DNA from: Bacteroidetes bacterium RIFCSPLOWO2_12_FULL_35_15
GTDB lineage: Bacteria; Bacteroidota; Bacteroidia; 2-12-FULL-35-15
Direction of reading: 5' to 3'
Length of the DNA: 64,000 nucleotides
NCBI GenBank assembly: GCA_001769385.1
Contig: MEPB01000049.1
Coordinates: 124,001 to 188,000 of the forward strand
Of this stretch, positions 62,090-64,000 are shown piece by piece; within the stretch, counting starts at the first letter, position 1; every line of letters starts with the position of its first letter. Both the position numbers and the translations under genes were made by a program. The notes under the pieces are model-generated. The model was not told the DNA's origin. It did not search any database and saw nothing but the letters and a program-made list of their open reading frames with translations.

Positions 62090-62863
62090 TTAAATTTTCC
62101 ATTTTTCAATTTCTTTTATTGCTTTATGGGCCGTCATATCAAACTGCGTTGGAACAATAGAAACATAATTATTTTCTAAAGCCCATATATCTGTATCTTT
62201 TTGGTCCTTGTCAAAATTTTCGAATTTGCCGGTGAGCCAGTAATAAGGTTTTCCGTGAGGATCAAAACGTTCATCTAACTCTTCTATCCAATTGGCTTTT
62301 GCCTGACGACAAATTTTAATTCCTTTTATTTCATCAAATTTTAATTTCGGAATGTTTACATTCAGACACACCCCTTTGGGCAAGCCATTTTTTAATACAC
62401 TTTCAGAGACTTTTTTAACGATCTTTTTTGATGCATCAAAATCGGCATTGATGGAAAGGTCGCACAATGAAAAACCGATGGAAGGAATATTCTCAATGGA
62501 TCCTTCAACAGCAGCCGACATTGTTCCTGAATAGATCACATTGATGGAACTGTTTGCCCCATGGTTTATTCCTGATACGCAAAGATCAGGTTTGCGGGGT
62601 AATATTTTATTCACCGCAAACTTTACACAATCTACCGGAGTTCCGGTACAACTGTATTCATCCATTACATCATAAATTTTTACTTTATTGATTCGCAGGG
62701 TGGCGTTTATGGTGATGGCGTGTCCCATTCCTGATTGAGCCTTATCGGGTGCAACCACCACCACATCCCCAAGTGTTTTCATTACTTCTACTAAGGCTGC
62801 TATACCGGGAGCTGTAATGCCATCATCATTGGTTACTAAAATTAGGGGTTTTCGTTTTTTCAT
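62090..62863 (-). CDS. surE: 5'/3'-nucleotidase SurE
   Basis: 257 residues from ATG 62863 (KKRKPLILVTNDDGI); another ATG at 62881 adds six residues. SurE motifs: VTNDDGITAPG, VVVAPDKAQSGMGHAIT, YSCTGTPVDCVKFA, PDLCVSGINHGANSSINVIYSGTMSAAVEG. The acid pair DD and the N in SGINHGAN bind metal. It dephosphorylates nucleoside monophosphates in stationary phase. It leads the surE-small membrane protein-lpxB unit, an order common in Bacteroidetes. Confidence 0.95.
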   Translation of the reverse strand: MKKRKPLILVTNDDGITAPGIAALVEVMKTLGDVVVVAPDKAQSGMGHAITINATLRINKVKIYDVMDEYSCTGTPVDCVKFAVNKILPRKPDLCVSGINHGANSSINVIYSGTMSAAVEGSIENIPSIGFSLCDLSINADFDASKKIVKKVSESVLKNGLPKGVCLNVNIPKLKFDEIKGIKICRQAKANWIEELDERFDPHGKPYYWLTGKFENFDKDQKDTDIWALENNYVSIVPTQFDMTAHKAIKEIEKWKI

Positions 62864-62987
62864 TATAACAAAAATACTCATTATTAATCAGTTGAAATAA
62901 TAAGCTGTCAAAATAGATTCACACTTCATTGTTGATAAAAAACAGAATAGAATCCGGTATTATTAACCGGATAAGACTTCATGAAAT

Positions 62988-63020
62988 TTTGTTTAAATTA
63001 AAAAGTAAACTGTAATTTTG
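62988..63020 (+). promoter_or_regulatory. Predicted Bacteroidetes-type promoter of ispH
   Basis: TTTG at 62988-62991 and TAATTTTG at 63013-63020 with 21 bases between match TTG-N17-23-TAnnTTTG. The ATG follows at 63046. Confidence 0.65.
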
Positions 63021-63045
63021 TTTGAGCAATAAAATTGACACATTA

Positions 63046-64000
63046 ATGAAAAATTTTCAAATACCAGAATTTTATAAAAGCAAAGTAATTTCAAAAGTTA
63101 AAGAAATTCGTAAAGAAAACGATCCTCGCAAAAAAGATTTCAATCCGACTATTCTTGACTTCGGGCCGGTTCGTTTTCATATTGCCCGCCATTTTGGCTT
63201 TTGTTATGGGGTTGAAAATGCTATTGAAACAGCTTATAAAGCCATTGAAGAAAATGCCGATAAGCGTATTTTTTTACTGAGTCAAATGATCCATAACCCG
63301 GATGTAAACAATGATCTGTTAACCCGTGGAGTGAAATTTTTGATGGATACAGCAGGAAACCAGATTATTCCATTTTCTGAATTAACAAAGGATGATATCG
63401 TAATTATTCCCGCATTTGGTACTACATTGGAAATTGAAAAGCAGCTAACCAATATTGGAATAGCAGTTCATCATTATGATACTACTTGCCCATTTGTGGA
63501 GCGCGTTTGGAAGAAATCAGAAAACCTTGGGGAAGAAAATTATACCATCATTATACATGGAAAATACAAACACGAAGAAACCCGTGCAACATTTTCAAGA
63601 AGTGAAAAAAATGCCCATTCCATTATTGTTAAAGACATTGCAGAGTCACGTATTTTAGGAAAATTTATCAAAGGTGAACTATCGATGGAGGAATTTGAAA
63701 AAGTATTCGAGGGAAAACATTCCGATAATTTTGATGCAACAAAACATTTGACTCGGGTAGGAGTGATCAACCAAACAACAATGCTTGCCACTGAAACACA
63801 GGAAATTGCAGATTATTTTAAAAATCTGATGATCCAAAAATATGGCCTGGAAACTATTAAAGAACATTTTGCTGATACACGGGATACCTTGTGTTATGCT
63901 ACCAACGAAAATCAGGAAGCTACTTATGGGTTACTTAAAGAAAAAGCTGACCTGGCAATTGTGGTTGGAGGTTATAATAGCTCTAATACATCCCATATCG
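63046..64000 (+). CDS. ispH: 4-hydroxy-3-methylbut-2-enyl diphosphate reductase IspH, 3' end missing
   Basis: Open from ATG 63046 to the window edge (318 codons). Iron-sulfur ligands are present: C53 in HFGFCYGVENA, C148 in DTTCPFVERVW and C283 in RDTLCYATNENQ; so are SQMIHNPDVN, HGKYKHEETRATF, INQTTMLATET and VVGGYNSSNTSH. IspH makes IPP and DMAPP in the last step of the MEP pathway. The N-terminal ~40-residue extension (KNFQIPEFYKSKVISKVKEIRKEN) marks the longer form of about 400 residues, so about 80-90 residues remain beyond the window. Confidence 0.95.
   Translation, partial: MKNFQIPEFYKSKVISKVKEIRKENDPRKKDFNPTILDFGPVRFHIARHFGFCYGVENAIETAYKAIEENADKRIFLLSQMIHNPDVNNDLLTRGVKFLMDTAGNQIIPFSELTKDDIVIIPAFGTTLEIEKQLTNIGIAVHHYDTTCPFVERVWKKSENLGEENYTIIIHGKYKHEETRATFSRSEKNAHSIIVKDIAESRILGKFIKGELSMEEFEKVFEGKHSDNFDATKHLTRVGVINQTTMLATETQEIADYFKNLMIQKYGLETIKEHFADTRDTLCYATNENQEATYGLLKEKADLAIVVGGYNSSNTSHI

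Overview
The window is a chromosomal segment of a low-GC Gram-negative Bacteroidota (Bacteroidetes). The evidence is six proteins ending in type IX secretion system (T9SS) C-terminal sorting domains, two PorP/SprF-family proteins, many 'SC'-type lipoprotein signals, a C-terminal Ig-like AlkC, and promoters of the TTG-N19-21-TAnnTTTG type typical of this phylum. Lipid A (lpxB), SurE, IspH, MiaA, YajQ, ClpS and thiolase genes show an ordinary core chromosome. I see no tRNA, rRNA, CRISPR array, intact insertion sequence, prophage or plasmid module. The genus cannot be fixed from the sequence alone.

Layout. 1-2.3 kb: two M16 peptidase genes, the first cut by the window edge and the second split by one in-frame TAA. 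2.4-7.9 kb: a type B T9SS cargo, two paralogous mini-lipoproteins, an AlkC-like DNA glycosylase, a flippase-like membrane protein and a HEAT-repeat protein. 8.1-14.3 kb: a 1274-residue beta-helix/Gly-rich/Ig adhesin-like cargo with its PorP/SprF partner, and a T9SS-sorted metalloprotease. 14.4-20.7 kb: a metallophosphoesterase, a small TPR protein, a large propeller-SpoIIE phosphatase, a degenerate receiver protein, and a scarred intergenic region with an outer-membrane-protein gene remnant, duplicated terminators and a 133-bp tandem repeat. 20.7-29.8 kb: M2 peptidase, SUI1, lipid kinase, LTA-synthase-like sulfatase, two surface lipoproteins and a PgpH-like HD phosphodiesterase. 30-39.9 kb: thiolase, an NlpC/P60 hydrolase, a SanA-like protein, an outer-membrane protein, a secreted TPR-CHAT protein, YajQ, a CtlX-like hydrolase and a VanX-like dipeptidase.

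40-45.4 kb: a second type B cargo/PorP-SprF pair, a beta-helix lipoprotein and a PKD-domain type A cargo. 45.7-52.6 kb: a 1912-residue protein with a PorE-like N-terminus (TPR, PD40, carboxypeptidase-regulatory-like) but coiled coils and three SPOR-type domains in place of OmpA, overlapping clpS and followed by an M48 lipoprotein peptidase. 52.6-64 kb: a HEAT protein, a T9SS protein that is almost only a sorting domain, a DUF3108 protein, a pRiA4-ORF3-like protein before miaA, an MFS transporter, a STAS-like protein, a DUF2279 protein, SpoIID-like, lpxB, a small membrane protein, surE, and the start of ispH.

The main theme is cell-envelope biology: T9SS export and surface display, outer-membrane/peptidoglycan linkage, envelope proteolysis and lipid A synthesis. 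Intergenic regions carry a family of palindromic elements built from TGTCATTTCGA/TCGAAATGACA or CTCGATACA/ACTCGAACTGACA arms. The strongest candidates for something new are the PorE-like SPOR protein, the cargo-less T9SS mini-protein, the secreted CHAT protein, and the Gly-rich beta-helix surface protein.
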